64,000 nt of DNA from Linum tenue (GCA_946122785.1 CAMGYJ010000010.1:10267467-10331466); one strand, 5' to 3'; counted from the stretch's first letter, positions 1 to 11,475 are shown. The notes: generated by a model not told the origin, from the letters alone. Program-made: numbers and translations.

Positions 1-406
1 CTTCGTTCCTCTAGTACAACCTCCCACCACACACGACGACGGCATCGAAGCTTCCCTTCTCCCTGTCAAGAACCAGTTGCTCCCAATAAGGTCGTGGAGA
101 TTCGAACACATAACCTTTTGGTTCGAGGCTCTGATACCATGTCAAGAACCAGTTGCTCCCAATAACTCGAGTTGTTGGGAGAAGGTTCTGCTCGATCTTA
201 TATCACACTCTAACACTCCCTTCGTCCTCCGCGCGCCTTCTGTGCTTTCCGATTGTGTCCCTGGGCCAGCTGCGCCGCCTGCGAACTCTGTCGGATCAAA
301 CAATTTCGCAGCATATGGATTTGGCCCAGCTCCAAACATATTGATAGAGCCCGTGTGGGATATGGTGAAGAGGGATTTGTCGAGGATCGTGAGTAAGTTG
401 AAGCTG
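1..406 (+). pseudogene. Truncated YIP4-like (Yip1 domain family) exon
   Basis: The stretch after 221 reads in one frame as a proline/serine-rich linker followed by [20 protein letters not shown] (about 345-406). That motif is typical of the cytosolic segment just before the membrane domain of plant YIP4/Yip1-family proteins, which act in Golgi/trans-Golgi trafficking. In those proteins the next residues are a VVFPNPY-type segment and then the membrane helices. Here the frame runs into unrelated sequence right after KLKL, and no further YIP exon is visible. A TRIM element at 64-215 splits the upstream part; without it, bases 1-63 join 221 onward in the same frame. The piece is therefore a truncated fragment, or the end of a broken gene extending left of the window. 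The family is recognised from the motif only. Confidence 0.55.
64..215 (-). mobile_element. TRIM-type miniature LTR retroelement
   Basis: The right LTR (140-215) begins TGTCAAGAACC and ends TAACA. Next to it, 127-139 is the reverse complement of TGGTATCAGAGCC, the initiator-Met tRNA primer-binding site, so the element lies on the minus strand. The left LTR is only about 26 bp (64-89) before internal sequence starts. Both sides carry the 5-bp duplication CTCCC (59-63 and 216-220). No coding capacity. It interrupts the YIP4-like fragment. The second TRIM at 36272-36607 shares the core CCCAACAACTCGAG in inverted form. Confidence 0.8.
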
Positions 407-2719
407 TCGATCAGTAACTTCTCAACGCCTCTTACTCCCTCTCTCTTGCTCTGTGCCTACCTCCAATCTCGTTCCCGAAAAGCTCAACTACTCCCTGAAA
501 TCCTCTACCGCCTCCTTCCTTTTCCCTTTCTCTGCTGCCGCTTCTTTATTCCTTCTTTCAGTCCTTTCTCGTCCCTGTACCTCAATCTCACTGCCAGAAA
601 TTGAAAAATGATTAATACTTCAAGGACAAGAAATCCCCACATAAATTTTCATAGTCGCCTCGCCGCTTGCCCTTCCCTTTCCCTCCACCACTTCTTCTTC
701 CTTCCTCCAATTCTACTCAACAACGGCCTTATCTTTGTTGGGTAGTAAGCTCAATTGTTATTCTCTTTATCTATTTTTCAAAAGATCATATGATGTAGCT
801 TTACAGAGGTCAATTAAGTTACAATTCCAGGATATGATTTTGCTACACCCTCATCTTAGTGTTGGGTTTACGTTTAAGTTTGGGTTAGAGTGAGTTTTTC
901 TCCCTCTAACTCCATTGGCACTCGTAGAAACTGCAAGTAATTTGAAGTGGATCTGTTTTAGATTTTAGGGATTTAATTTGTGTGGGTCGGTTCACAGGTC
1001 GGGTCTGGTTAGAAGGTTGGGTTAGTCCAGATGATATGGCTGGTCTTAATGATGTGGCTGGTCGAGTCTCATTATTTTTGAGTTAAATAGGGCTGATTAG
1101 ACGATTCCGTCCGCCACGTCAGCACTTAACGGAGATGGACGATGACTATCGGAGAGTGACCAAATGTGAACGTTTTTATTAAAATTAGTGACCATCAATG
1201 GAATTAAATATTTCCAGTAACCAAACATAAACGCTTTTTGTAATCTCAATGACCAACCATGCAATTAACCCGCATTCTATATATGCATTTTACCAAATCC
1301 GCGGAGGATAAAAGTTGAAGGAAGCCGAAAAAAATGCAATGAAATTATGAAGGGTTTTGTAATATAGAGTATAGGAAATTAGAGGAATCATTTGTAATAT
1401 TTGTTTCTTATGGTAGTGCAACTGGGGAACGGATCAGGTCAGTAACCTTATGGTGAGTAACTATGAGTAACCCGCCCACATCAGCATGACATCAGCATCC
1501 TCTCTCTCCTGGAAAGCCTTTAATTTTCCCATCCTTTATCTTTGACGGACGATTTCTCACACTTTTTAAGTCGAAATTTAATTTTTTTTGCACAGTTTGA
1601 TCAGATTAATTGTGCTCTTCAAAATGATATCCACTTTGATATATTTTTCGAACAAAAAAAATTGAGCCATTTTATACCAGTCTATACCATATGGTATTGA
1701 CTGGTATTGAAATAAGAGCATACCTATGGTTTGAAAAGCGTACCATGGTGGTATGACACAAACCAAAACTGTAGGATGATTGAATACATGATAGTAGAAG
1801 TATATTAATTGTCATTTACGACTTTTAACATTGTATACCATAAGATACCATAAGATACCACCCCGTACCAGGGTGGTATTGTATGGTATTGTGTGGTATT
1901 TTTTTTGTCTTGTAAATTTTTCACCCAGAAATTTGTAGATCCAATAGATCATGATGAACTCGTCCCTGCTGTGCAAACGTTTTCAAAAACGAATTAAAAA
2001 CGAAGAAGATACCATATGGTATGCAGTTGGTACCGAGAAGCCATAATTTTTTTTTCCTCAAAAAATATTGAAAATTGATCTCATTTTGTAGAGCACGATG
2101 GACTCGTTCCATCTGTGCAAAAAAAAAAAAAAAAAAAAAAATCCGAGTTAAAACGAAAAAGATATGAGTCAATTAAGAAAGCTAGTAAAAATAAAAATGA
2201 CCTTTAATTCTTCATCCTTAGATCTGGATTTTCTAAATGAAGGGTCCAGATTTGGTTATTGATGAGTACATAACCCATGGTTATGCACCCTATCTTGAGC
2301 CGTGCCACTGGTATGTAATAGTAAACACTACGATTACTATATATTACGTAAACAGACAAAGTATATCGATTTATTTCTTCTTCCAACAAAGGGAAGGATA
2401 TTATTGGTCATGAAAATTTTTCCCTCGAAAAGTTATAGATATAATATATCACGATGAAAAATTTTCCTCCGAAAAGTTATAGATATAATATTATCGTCTA
2501 AATTTGCATCCCTGATACGTCACAAGCTCACGGTGTTGGCCCTCATCAACTGCAGGCAATGAGGGTAGGAGTCGCTATCCGACTTCTACGACAGGTGAAA
2601 CACCATCGCCTATGAAATACAAGGGATCACTCCAGGAGTAGTAGAGAGAAACCTAAGAATGTTGACGCCTAGCAAAGAGCTTCGGTGAGCATTAATAAAT
2701 AAGGAACACTGCTTGGCGG
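407..2719. other. Intergenic, decayed repeat debris
   Basis: No gene is supportable here. About 1090-1265 resembles one end of a MULE-type repeat (phrases such as 'gtgaccaaatgtgaacg' and 'caatgaccaaccatgcaatt'), without a partner end. About 1670-1900 is rich in TACCA/TGGTA inverted motifs and looks like a decayed MITE. 2411-2497 contains two tandem copies of a roughly 43-bp AT-rich unit ending 'gaaaagttatagatataat'. A run of about 22 A starts near 2119. Confidence 0.4.
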
Positions 2720-3250
2720 TGACTCACTAAAATCAACACTCCTTACAGTGGCCAAGTATAACCACTACAAGGGACTGCAGTAAAGTGGGTTCGATTTAGA
2801 TTGCTAACCCAAGTACTAGGAGTACTAGTTACTCCATGAACTTCTATTATCTGGCGGTCAAAGTTGAGTGAAGTTGTTTGCAAGCAAAAGTAGAAAGAAA
2901 GCAAGTCAATTGTTATGGTTTTCAAGTTCGAGAAAGACCACTCAGAAAATGATTTCCCCTAATATGCAGTTAGGTCAAATTGTAATTCACCCAATTCAAT
3001 TCAATTCAATTCAATTGATAATTATACTATGGAAGATCCGAAACAAGTTTGGAATCTCTTAAGTTGACCAATCCCTCTTATGCACCGTACCTGGCGGGCG
3101 ACTAACCTCAAATGAGATAAGATGATAATGCAGTAAACACAGATTTTCTCTATTGGAATGGATTCCAGTACAGAGCACTGAATCGATTGACTCTCGCACA
3201 ATTGATTCACTACTTCCAATTCAGGTTGTTCTATTGGCCTGTTTAGATTT
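2720..3250 (-). mobile_element. Diverged Ty3/gypsy LTR fragment
   Basis: The segment starts TGACTCACTAAAATCAACACT, equivalent to the end of the LTRs at 18659 and 43591 (TGACTCGCTATGACAC). It keeps the same ordered landmarks: 'ggccaag', 'agggactgcagta', 'tgcagttaggtcaaattg', 'attcacccaatt' and 'cactacttccaattcaggttg'. The remainder of the LTR and all internal sequence are missing. It is older or from a different subfamily than the other copies. Confidence 0.6.
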
Positions 3251-3672
3251 AGGTAACCCAATTCGCCTCTACAGCCCCCGCGATCCTGCTCTAATTCGCC
3301 AAAACGCGAATTTTTTGCAGAGCACCCCAAATTTGTGGATTGCTTATTATGAGAGCGTGGATTTTTTGAAACGAAAGTGCGGCTTTGAGACGATCATCCT
3401 TTTCCGATGAAACTAGACGAGGAAAAGCTACTTTGACATCGCTTCTCATTGTCTCCAATTTTAACCATCGTCGCCGTCCTCTCCCGGTTCACAAGCATCC
3501 GACATAGATCTCACTTGCTATCAACTTACCGGTTGCTGCCAATCCTCACCGCTCCAGCCATCAATGGCCATCCATCTCTGTTTCTAACCCTGGATTGTCA
3601 GATTCCCCGACGTTCGCAACCCAAGCCGTCGCTGATGTAACCTGGGGTAGATTGAAATCCCTAAAAAAAAAA

Positions 3673-3804
3673 AACTATTCAATATGACAAATCTGGCACA
3701 AACCACATAAATGCTGACTAGATTTTCTGTCAAATACTAATGGTCTACGCCAGTCAACATTAAAAAAAAAATAATTCGTGCCAAATTTGTCATATTGAAT
3801 AGTT
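3673..3804. repeat. Inverted repeat / hairpin, 27-bp arms
   Basis: The left arm 3673-3699 and right arm 3778-3804 are reverse complements over 27 bp with one mismatch, separated by a 78-bp loop. The arm core is ATTCAATATGACAAAT. It could be a small MITE or a source of small RNA. No target duplication was identified. Confidence 0.6.
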
Positions 3805-5263
3805 TAGGACACAAATAACACTTTTTGAATAGTTTGTGCTTTCTAGTGGAATTGGTCCACCATTTTTTTATCATTAATGAGTCAGCAAAAGATGCCGATC
3901 TGCCGTCCATGACAATTACTCATTCTTAAAAAAATTAAAAAAATTAATATAAAAAGACAAAAGAGGAAAAGGGTAAATTTTAGGGAATTATTTTAATTTT
4001 TTTCAAGGGGACTTTTAAAATAGTGGCGTCATGCATCAGGAACGTCAGAAGTTTTTTTGCTAAGTCATTAACGATAAAAATATTTGACCATTAGTATTGA
4101 CGGTCAACCAAAAATTCGAGCTAAACTGTCTATTATTTTCTAAAGTTGGCCATAATCGTATTATTTGAAAGTTCGGACCAAAATTGATACTTATGCCAAG
4201 CTAGGAAATTAACCCTTTTACAAATAGGTCAAATTTTAATTTTAATACGCGTAGTTAAAAACAACCTCAAGTAAATGAATATCCATACCCAGCCCATGCT
4301 CATTTAGATTATGGAAGCAATATTCATACTCTATTCAAACCCACTCCGAACCCTTTACTTCACCAATACCATACCCATAATCAATCAGTAGGGCAATTGT
4401 CATCCCAATCCATGATGAATGATATATTATATTGATCTCTATCCATATTATTTTTTCTTCTTCCTTCTTTGAGGGAGTATATTAATTTATTAGTTCTATC
4501 TGTGCAAGCGTTGGAAATGAAAAGATCGATTACCAAAAAAAATAAATGGAAAGACTTACTATTTTTTACCAAAAAATATATAATTTTTTTTAGTTGAATG
4601 AGTGATGAATTTATGAATGATTTTTTATCCATTTTTGAATGAAATTAATTTTTTGTCATTAGACCACTCGTATCTAGGGCTGGAAGTTTGGTACCGGTAT
4701 TTGGGATATACCGAATATCGTACTGAATTTATCACTATTTGGTATTACCGAATACCAACTTATTTTTTAGGGACTGAGATTGATATTCATTTTAGAGTGC
4801 TATTCGGTATTCATGATTATGAGATTGAGATTGGTATATACTGAAATACCGAGAAATATCAAAAATAAAAAATTCATGAAATATAGCACACAACATTTGG
4901 CCATCCCTTACTCTTTCACAACTTAGAAGTCCCCATCCAACTCAATTTTGACTTTCTAGTTCAAGTCACTCTCGTCTATCCTCTTGTTATTTTCATAACA
5001 CCAAAAGACAAACACTAGTATTTGTCATCTCTCAGCCTCCAATTCGTTATATTAAAGATTACCAATGACAATAATTTGAGATGCTTTATAAAATTGATAG
5101 ACTACAATTTTAAAATTGAAGGAGATATTTTATCTTGTTTTTTCATCTTTTTTATTCATTTATGTTAAAATCATATTTACTAAATAATAAAATTGATAGA
5201 CTACATTTTAAAAAATATTGAAAGTAAGGATTTCTTTAAAAAGTATGAATATCCAATATCAGA
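3805..5263. other. Intergenic, AT-rich repeats
   Basis: No coding region recognised. About 4040-4210 has MULE-like end sequence ('gacggtcaacc', 'aaattaaccctttta'). 4676-4860 begins TAGGGCTGGAAGTTTGGTACC and is rich in GGTAT/ATACC motifs, as in one end of a hAT-type MITE, but a matching second end was not found. Confidence 0.35.
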
Positions 5264-5335
5264 GCCCCTATAGCTCAGTGGTAGAGCGTCAGTCTTGTAA
5301 ACTGAAGGTCCGTAGTTCGATCCTGCGTGGGGGCA
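5264..5335 (+). tRNA. tRNA-Thr (anticodon UGU), nuclear type
   Basis: A complete 72-nt cloverleaf can be drawn. The acceptor stem is GCCCCTA paired with TGGGGGC (one G-T pair), with discriminator A. The D-arm is GCTC/GAGC, and the anticodon stem TCAGT/ACTGA encloses loop CTTGTAA with anticodon TGT at 5296-5298. The T-arm is CGTAG/CTGCG with loop TTCGATC. Internal pol III boxes are present: box A TAGCTCAGTGGTAGAGC and box B AGTTCGATCCT. A T-rich stretch just downstream (TTTTATTTT, about 5350-5358) can terminate pol III. No intron. It differs from plastid trnT, so it is called nuclear even though plastid-derived DNA lies 500 bp away. Confidence 0.93.
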
Positions 5336-5833
5336 CTGATAAATTAAATTTTATTTTATGAAAAGAAAACGATATTTTATATCTATTTTGTTGTTCACAT
5401 ACATATAAGAATCACAATTACTAAATGATAAACTTGTTGGACTACAACACTTATGGACTACAACACTTAGATAAGGAAAGTGAATCTAGCTTCCCTAGAG
5501 TTGACTCACTATGCTATAGTCTAGTGGGATCAATTATTTGCACGAAGGAGACGCAATAGAGAAGACCAAACGGCGAGTTGAGAAAGATGAAAAGAGTTGA
5601 GAAAGATGAAGGGAATCATGAGGGGAGTCAATGATGCCTCTCACATCATCTCTTGGTTGTTCTTATTCTTATTCTTCACCAAACCTTTCTTCCTCTTCTT
5701 GATGCCGATTATGAACAAAGTTTCTTTGAGGCATCCTTCTTCCGATGAACGAGTAAAAATTACTGACGGTTCCTCTTTAGACGAATAGAAAAACCAGAGT
5801 ATGTCTTTTCACAGGTCAAAGCAAAAAGAAATT

Positions 5834-5869
5834 TTCAATCCTCCGCTCTACCAGATGAGCTATCCCGGC
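5834..5869 (-). pseudogene. trnF-GAA: Truncated plastid trnF-GAA (5' half)
   Basis: The minus strand from 5869 reads GCCGGGATAGCTCATCTGG and continues through the anticodon loop GAAAA, then departs from plastid trnF. The T-arm and acceptor 3' strand are missing, so it cannot be functional. Confidence 0.85.
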
Positions 5870-6272
5870 CATTTCTGACCGTCGACTTCCTCACTTTACT
5901 AAATGGATTGAGTCTATGTCAATTAAAAAAAAAAGAAGGTAAAAAAGACATTTCAATTTCTTTTCAATGTTAGAAACGTTTATATCCTTAAAGAATGACC
6001 TTTTAAGTTTCAGTCCGAATAATGATTTTGATTGTTAATCATTACAATTTCCGCGTTGGGGGGGGGGGGGTGTCCCAAGTTTTGCTCAAATAAAAAATAT
6101 TCATTTCTATGTATATCATATCTATTACAAGACTTAACTTGTGAAAATAAAAAAATTTACCCCAAATACTTTTGTAAAAAAATTCAATCAATGAGAGAAA
6201 GATAAGGAATTTTAAACCGTTAACGAAAAGAGAATATGATATAAATAACTCGGGAGTCGAATAGGCCTTTTC

Positions 6273-6302
6273 TGGGGATAGAGGGACTTGAACCCTCACG
6301 AC
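6273..6302 (-). pseudogene. trnL-UAA: Plastid trnL-UAA 3' exon end, truncated
   Basis: The minus strand from 6302 reads CGTGAGGGTTCAAGTCCCTC and ends TATCCCCA at 6273. This is the T-arm and acceptor end of plastid trnL-UAA. The rest of the exon and the intron are missing beyond the junction. Confidence 0.88.
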
Positions 6303-6639
6303 TAGTTAGTAAGGAAATGGGGGGAGAGTCTGGTTGTGAACTCGAGAATCTCTTGTCTTTCCGCCTTGAATGAAGATACCCGTAGAATCCTTTTTTCTTT
6401 AGAGCGCTGTGTTAGTTTCCGCTTATCAGTTCAAGTTTCGGTGTGTGATTGTATTTCATGTTTCAATAAAGTGTGAAGAGTACTTAGTTCAAAGTTTCAA
6501 TAACACTAGTTTTTATTACACATGAAATTGCTCAAAGTTGAAAGAGCACACATAGCACATAAAAACAAGTTCAAAGACAACACACAACACATTAAAGCAG
6601 TAGAGACAATAGAGTACGCATAGACCTTCTTCTAATTAT

Positions 6640-7060
6640 AATCCATGACAGGAAAATAATCACCTCCACTATCATCTCCATCTCATCCGCCACTTTCATC
6701 TCCATCTCTACCATTACTTGGATTAGAGGTTTGATAATCTTGATCGTACCCCAAGATGTCATTCTGGTTATGCCTCCACCATCTCTTATTTCTTGGTGTC
6801 AGCCTCTATAAATCCTTCTCTTTAATCTCAACAGCCCACTTTTCCGCTTCACGCTCCCTCACTTGCCTCTTGTATGCCCATTCCTCTTTCTCCTGCTCCA
6901 GTATCCTCTCTTGAACATTCATTTTTCTGGTTTCGTACTCCATCCTCGACTTTTGGCTCTCTCTCATATCATTACCAAACTCTACCAGTTGAGTAGTGTA
7001 TATGTTTGGTGATTCAGCAACTACCTTACCTTTTTTCTTTGATGCCTTTTGTTTGTTGTG
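6640..7060 (-). pseudogene. Decayed coiled-coil protein fragment, transposon-associated type
   Basis: Read on the minus strand from about 7060, one frame gives a lysine-rich stretch (KQKASKKKGKVV) followed by a charged helix with EFGNDMRESQKSRMEYETRK and ILEQEKEEWAYKRQVRERE. The frame then meets a stop near 6810 and continues into an acidic Gly/Asp tail. The composition resembles the C-terminal coiled coil of plant Myb/SANT-like or 'NAM-associated' proteins, many of them linked to PIF/Harbinger transposons. No start codon or upstream DNA-binding domain is found. Family assignment is tentative. Confidence 0.35.
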
Positions 7061-10000
7061 TCCTTCAAGGCGAGTGTCAACACGAAAGGCGTAGCTCTTT
7101 CATCTAGTAAGTCATCAAGGCCTTCCACTAGAGAGGGTTGAGAACCAAAACCTGTGGGAACCTTGCCCCATAGGTGGAATGAGACTAACAAGCAGTTCAG
7201 GATTGTAGTAACATTTTGGACAATTTCGAAGAATGTCAAAAAAATGCTCAAAAGCAAAAGCTTTGTTCCTATTCTCTTACTTATATATTGCTCTTGCATC
7301 CTTTTCCTATTAAAACAACTAGCACAGGGCCCAGCCCGTTGGCCGAAAGAATTTTGTCGAGGAATATGATATATAATAATAGATTAATAGATGATTTGAA
7401 ATGCATAAAATGATTGTTTTATAGCTTAGTTATGCACATAACATTTTTGAAAGTAATTACTATGTATAATGTGTTTAGACCTCCATGAAAAGAGAAAAAA
7501 TATAGTATAAGCATTACATATAATTATTGAATGAAAAAATAAATATAACTAATTGTCATTCATTACTTAATTAAATCATATAGTTGATTATTAGAGTTGC
7601 TTCTCATAATACATACATAATCAACCTTTAGGATGAAAGAAAATGTCTCATAGAATTTATTATGTCCTTTTAATTTTCCCAATAGAGGGCATTCTTTTTT
7701 ACTACACTGTTAGTTATGAATATGAAGTTGCTTGATTTGAAATATATAGGACATGATGCTAAGCTGTCACTAATAGTTAGTTTGACAATGTGTTCTGTAC
7801 GGACTTCCCAAATTATTCTCAGATCGCAGACATGTCTAGCAACAATGTAGTAATTTTCATGAAGCAAATATTTTTTTCATGAAATAATTCGATAAATAAA
7901 AATGTATGAAAATAATATTACATGAAATATATGTCACTCATTAAGTTGATGAATGAGCGAGGGTATGAGTAGCATACATTTATTTTTAAAAGATAGAAGT
8001 TGCAAAGTGTCTTTTGGGTTGCATGAGATCGCATATTCTCATTATCGCTAGATGACTTATACTTTTTTGCCATAGATAGTTCAAAATGTGCCTTACAACT
8101 TTTGTTTCCACCAGTGTAAAAGAATTGTTTGAACCAAAGGATTGTAAAATCATATTGAAAAAGTTGGTAGTAGAGTATTTTATACTAAACTTATAATTTA
8201 ACTGTGATTCAACCGTTTCATATTGCTAATATCACCTATCAATTTAGCCTATGATGTGAGATTTTATGGTCTAACCGCTGGTACGTACGATCTTTCAATA
8301 TAAACTTTAAATAAAAAACCACAAAAATATTGACATTATTTCATACCCCTTAAATCTCAGAAATTACAATAATCGTTTTAAGAAAAAAATCTTCCAAATG
8401 AATTTTGATTTAGTATTTTAAATTGAAATGGTAAAAATATGTCAAATACAATGTTATCTCCTAAAACAAATCAAAACTCAACAGAATAGGGCCAAGAATA
8501 TCCACTAATCAAAGTAGAAGGGCAATTATTTCACACTACCTCATTTTCCTCCTCTTTTAAATGTGTTCCCTCACTCTCTCTTTGCCTTCCTCTTTGTTTT
8601 CCATTTGTTCTTCCATCTCTCTCTCACCTTTGCTTCTCACAACTCACCCCCTTTTCCCTTCCTCTTTCTTCCCACCGCTTGGAATCGAGAGAAACCTAGA
8701 AACATCCCAATTACTTATCCAATTTGCGTCTGAAATGCTTCTTCTTGATTCACAGTCGATAGTGTGAATCAGAACACCTGAAACCTGACGAATAGATGCT
8801 TGCTTATTCATCGATGGAGCAAAGTAGCTTGATAGCTTGTAAATAAACTAATTATTAAAAGTGATAAAAAGCAGAACTCGTTAAACCAATCGAGTGAGTG
8901 TAAAGTTAGTTCATCGCTTAAAACCTTAAATCATTGTATTTATCTAAAGAATCAAAATGCATAATCAGGTTCATCTTCACTTTACATGTATTTGTCGTAC
9001 AAATTCATTATACATAAAAAATGGTTTTGAACTGACGCCATATCAAACTAAATCTCATTATGATTATTGTATCCATGTCAGATTAGCAAAAATTCTAAGA
9101 CTTTTGGCCAACTGGGCTGAAAATTAATACTAATGAAAGAATTATATATCGCTTCCAAAATGTTCAACACTACAATTCAATATGCAATATTCAATATTCA
9201 AACAAATGATATATGAGTTTCAACCCTTGCTCAAATTTTGTAAACAAAAAATCTCTCCCCCCTCCCCCCCACACACATTTGCAAAGAAATATTAAATCCC
9301 AATTTTTTTCTTCACTTTACTTACTTCTAAAGTTATTGTTGACGTTGTTTGTTATTACTGCAAGTTATAAAAAAGACTTTTCAGCTATGAAGTTAATCAA
9401 GAATGATTTTATAAATAATTTTTTAGTTGTATACATTAAAACGATTTGAGTCTCAAAATAAACAATGAATATAATTGATAAACCTTATAGAATATGGTCC
9501 GTCACACGTTGATGTGAAAAACTACTCATTAATTCAAAATTTATATATTATTTTTAGAATATTTTGTTTTATTTTTATCAAATGACGCATTTCTCCATAA
9601 AACATGTTTACCAATATAGACTGTGTGGTGCTCGCACTTGTGCGCGAGTCCTTGAAGTTTAAGCCTGGTACGACCCACGAAGCACTCATGCTTGTCCATG
9701 ACCGATCCATATACATTGTCTTCATGGTATGCTCTTACTGTGTCATGCTAGCTCGACCATGTGCCTAGGTATAGTTATATGGATTATAATAATTAAGTTT
9801 CTACCTATTCACAACACCAAGATAAAAACAGTCATAAATGCACCCAGTATTCGATTTTGACTACCTGATGAAATACTACATTTGAATAAACTACAAATAA
9901 TGTGACAAATAATAATTATACCTCTAAATCATAATAAAATATTTCAAACATTGCAAATATTAAGATTAGATTAATTATTATAAAGTGTAAAAATTTTATA

Positions 10001-10445
10001 ATGATGTTAATTATAACTCATTTATATGTTCATTCCCTATAAATTGATCAACACGTCTGATCCAAAACTGACGAAATGTACATCACATTAAACTCAATAT
10101 AACTCATTATTGTCGGGTCCCTTCATGCTCGATTAGCAAGAGTTTAACGTTTATCAGTTAACCATGTAAAAATTTAGAGAACCAGTCACCTATAGTTTGT
10201 ACAAAATATTATTGTTTCGTATTAATTCTGAAATTCATATTAATTTAAAGAATTCTACATTGCCTTTGCATATTCAATACTGTAGTTTGATATGCAATAT
10301 TTCAAACAATGAAATTTGTGTTGCAATTTTAAGATTACCCGTCATTTTATAAGTTATAAAAATTATAAATTACGTATTAAACTTTGCTTTTCAGATAATT
10401 TAATAGGCTAGCTAACCTTGAAAAGTCCTTTGCTTTTCAAATCTT
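7061..10445. other. AT-rich intergenic stretch, no gene seen
   Basis: No coding region is supportable. 8521-8770 is pyrimidine-rich and resembles a 5' leader, but no downstream exon follows. Two diverged direct copies of a block are visible at about 9028-9400 and 10068-10420. They share ACTGACG, 'gattagcaa', 'caatatgcaat'-type and 'aagttataaaa' landmarks in the same order, which suggests two old copies of an unknown repeat. Confidence 0.35.
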
Positions 10446-10616
10446 TGCTTAGTGTAATTGGTTGTGATTATTGTTTTTGTTTGAAGAGACCATAGTTCAA
10501 ATCTTGATATTGATACTTTTTTCACATGAAGTAGATAATAATTGTGATGACAAAAATACTCTTCCTACTCTCACTCTCGCTTCACGAAATTTGAAATAGA
10601 AAATCTTAAAACATTG
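10446..10616 (+). mobile_element. tRNA-related SINE-like copy 1
   Basis: A head with box A-like TAGTGTAATTGGTTG and box B-like AGTTCAAATCTTG is followed by a body reading GATGACAAAAATACTCTTCC, then CACGAAATTTGAAATAGA. The same head and body order recurs at 11208-11365, and the body alone in the foldback loop near 10880-10935. No clear target duplication was found. Confidence 0.4.
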
Positions 10617-10709
10617 GGTATAACTTATAGAAAGAACTTCTTCAACCAAGTAGGAAAAGTATTTTACCTAAAATTATTATATCTTATAGAAAGTGATTAA
10701 TTGTGAAAT

Positions 10710-11100
10710 TGGAACTCAAGTAACATTGATTCAAACATTAAATAATAAATTGTATGTGTGGTTCAATTTGGGCAAAATACATATGTGTAGTCAAAACATG
10801 AATCTTTGTAACAAATATAGTAATTTTTTTGTCACAAATCTACACATAATATAAAGATAAATTGGGCACTATGATGAAAAAGAGCTTCCTAGAATCACTC
10901 TAAGGCCACGAAATTTGAAATGAGACTCTCATTTTTTAATTTTATCATTATGTTATGTGTAGATTTGTCACAAAAAATGATTATACTCATCACAAAAGTC
11001 CATGTTTTGGTTACACTTCTGTATTTTGTCTGAACTAAACAACACATATAATTTAATATTAATGTTTGAATCAATACTACTTGAGTTCCGATTTCAGAAC
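10710..11100. repeat. Foldback repeat, ~150-bp arms
   Basis: The arm at about 10710-10862 and the arm at about 10940-11100 are imperfect reverse complements: 'actcaagtaacattgattca' pairs with 'tgaatcaatactacttgagt', and 'gtcacaaatctacacataa' with 'ttatgtgtagatttgtcac'. The loop carries a copy of the SINE-like body. Transcription through it would give a long stem. Confidence 0.6.
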
Positions 11101-11207
11101 TAATATCTTTCTATAAAATATAAATAACATAAGATAAAATATAAATATAGAAGCATCATCACCAAACATATTCCTAGGGTTCAATCAAAGAAATAACAAT
11201 AAATAAG

Positions 11208-11365
11208 ATGTAGCCTAGTTGTTTATCATGCTCTTTCTTCATTCAACTGAACCAAGGTTCAAACTCTAATGATAACATTTTTAATATATAAACATGAACT
11301 GGGTGTAATGACAAAAATAACCTTCCTAGAATCACTCTCAGGCCACAAAATTTGATTTGAAAGAA
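11208..11365 (+). mobile_element. tRNA-related SINE-like copy 2
   Basis: It contains 'tagcctagttgtttatcat' (box A-like) and GGTTCAAACTC (box B-like), then 'atgacaaaaataaccttcct' and CCACAAAATTTGA, parallel to copy 1 at 10446. The arrangement supports a short dispersed SINE-like family. The assignment rests on these two copies. Confidence 0.4.
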
Positions 11366-11475
11366 TTCCAAGCCATGTTTTGCCATTATATATTTTGTAG
11401 ATTAGTACATGGGTAGGGAATTTTAGAGACGATAAGAATTGAATTTTGAGAGAATGCGATTTATGCTATGAGAAT

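Larger units (their letters stand above)
5834..6302 (-). other. Nuclear plastid DNA insertion (NUPT): trnL 3' exon - spacer - trnF
   Basis: On the minus strand the order is the 3' end of plastid trnL-UAA, the trnL-trnF intergenic spacer and the 5' half of trnF-GAA. This is plastid gene order and orientation, over about 470 bp. The similarity stops abruptly inside both tRNA genes, giving junctions near 6302 and 5834. The spacer includes the typical 'attgacatagactcaatcc' block before trnF. The 12-13 bp G run near 6058-6070 lies inside it. Mutations in the trnF part (for example GGATTGAAAATTTC) show that it is an old nuclear copy rather than plastid contamination. Confidence 0.88.

Noticed and set aside
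77..604. 175-codon open frame at the left edge
   Set aside because: It runs through a TRIM element and non-homologous sequence; only the YIP4-like portion has support.
2119..2141. A-run, and G-runs near 6058 and 42563, as functional sites
   Set aside because: Homopolymers in repeats or a plastid insertion; most likely slippage products and error-prone in sequencing.
5264..5335. Plastid or mitochondrial origin for the tRNA-Thr gene
   Set aside because: The cloverleaf differs from plastid trnT, and the intact pol III boxes and T-rich terminator fit a nuclear gene; the nearby plastid DNA is a separate insertion.
6042..6299. 85-codon minus-strand open frame
   Set aside because: It is the trnL 3' end and trnL-trnF spacer of the plastid insertion read as protein.
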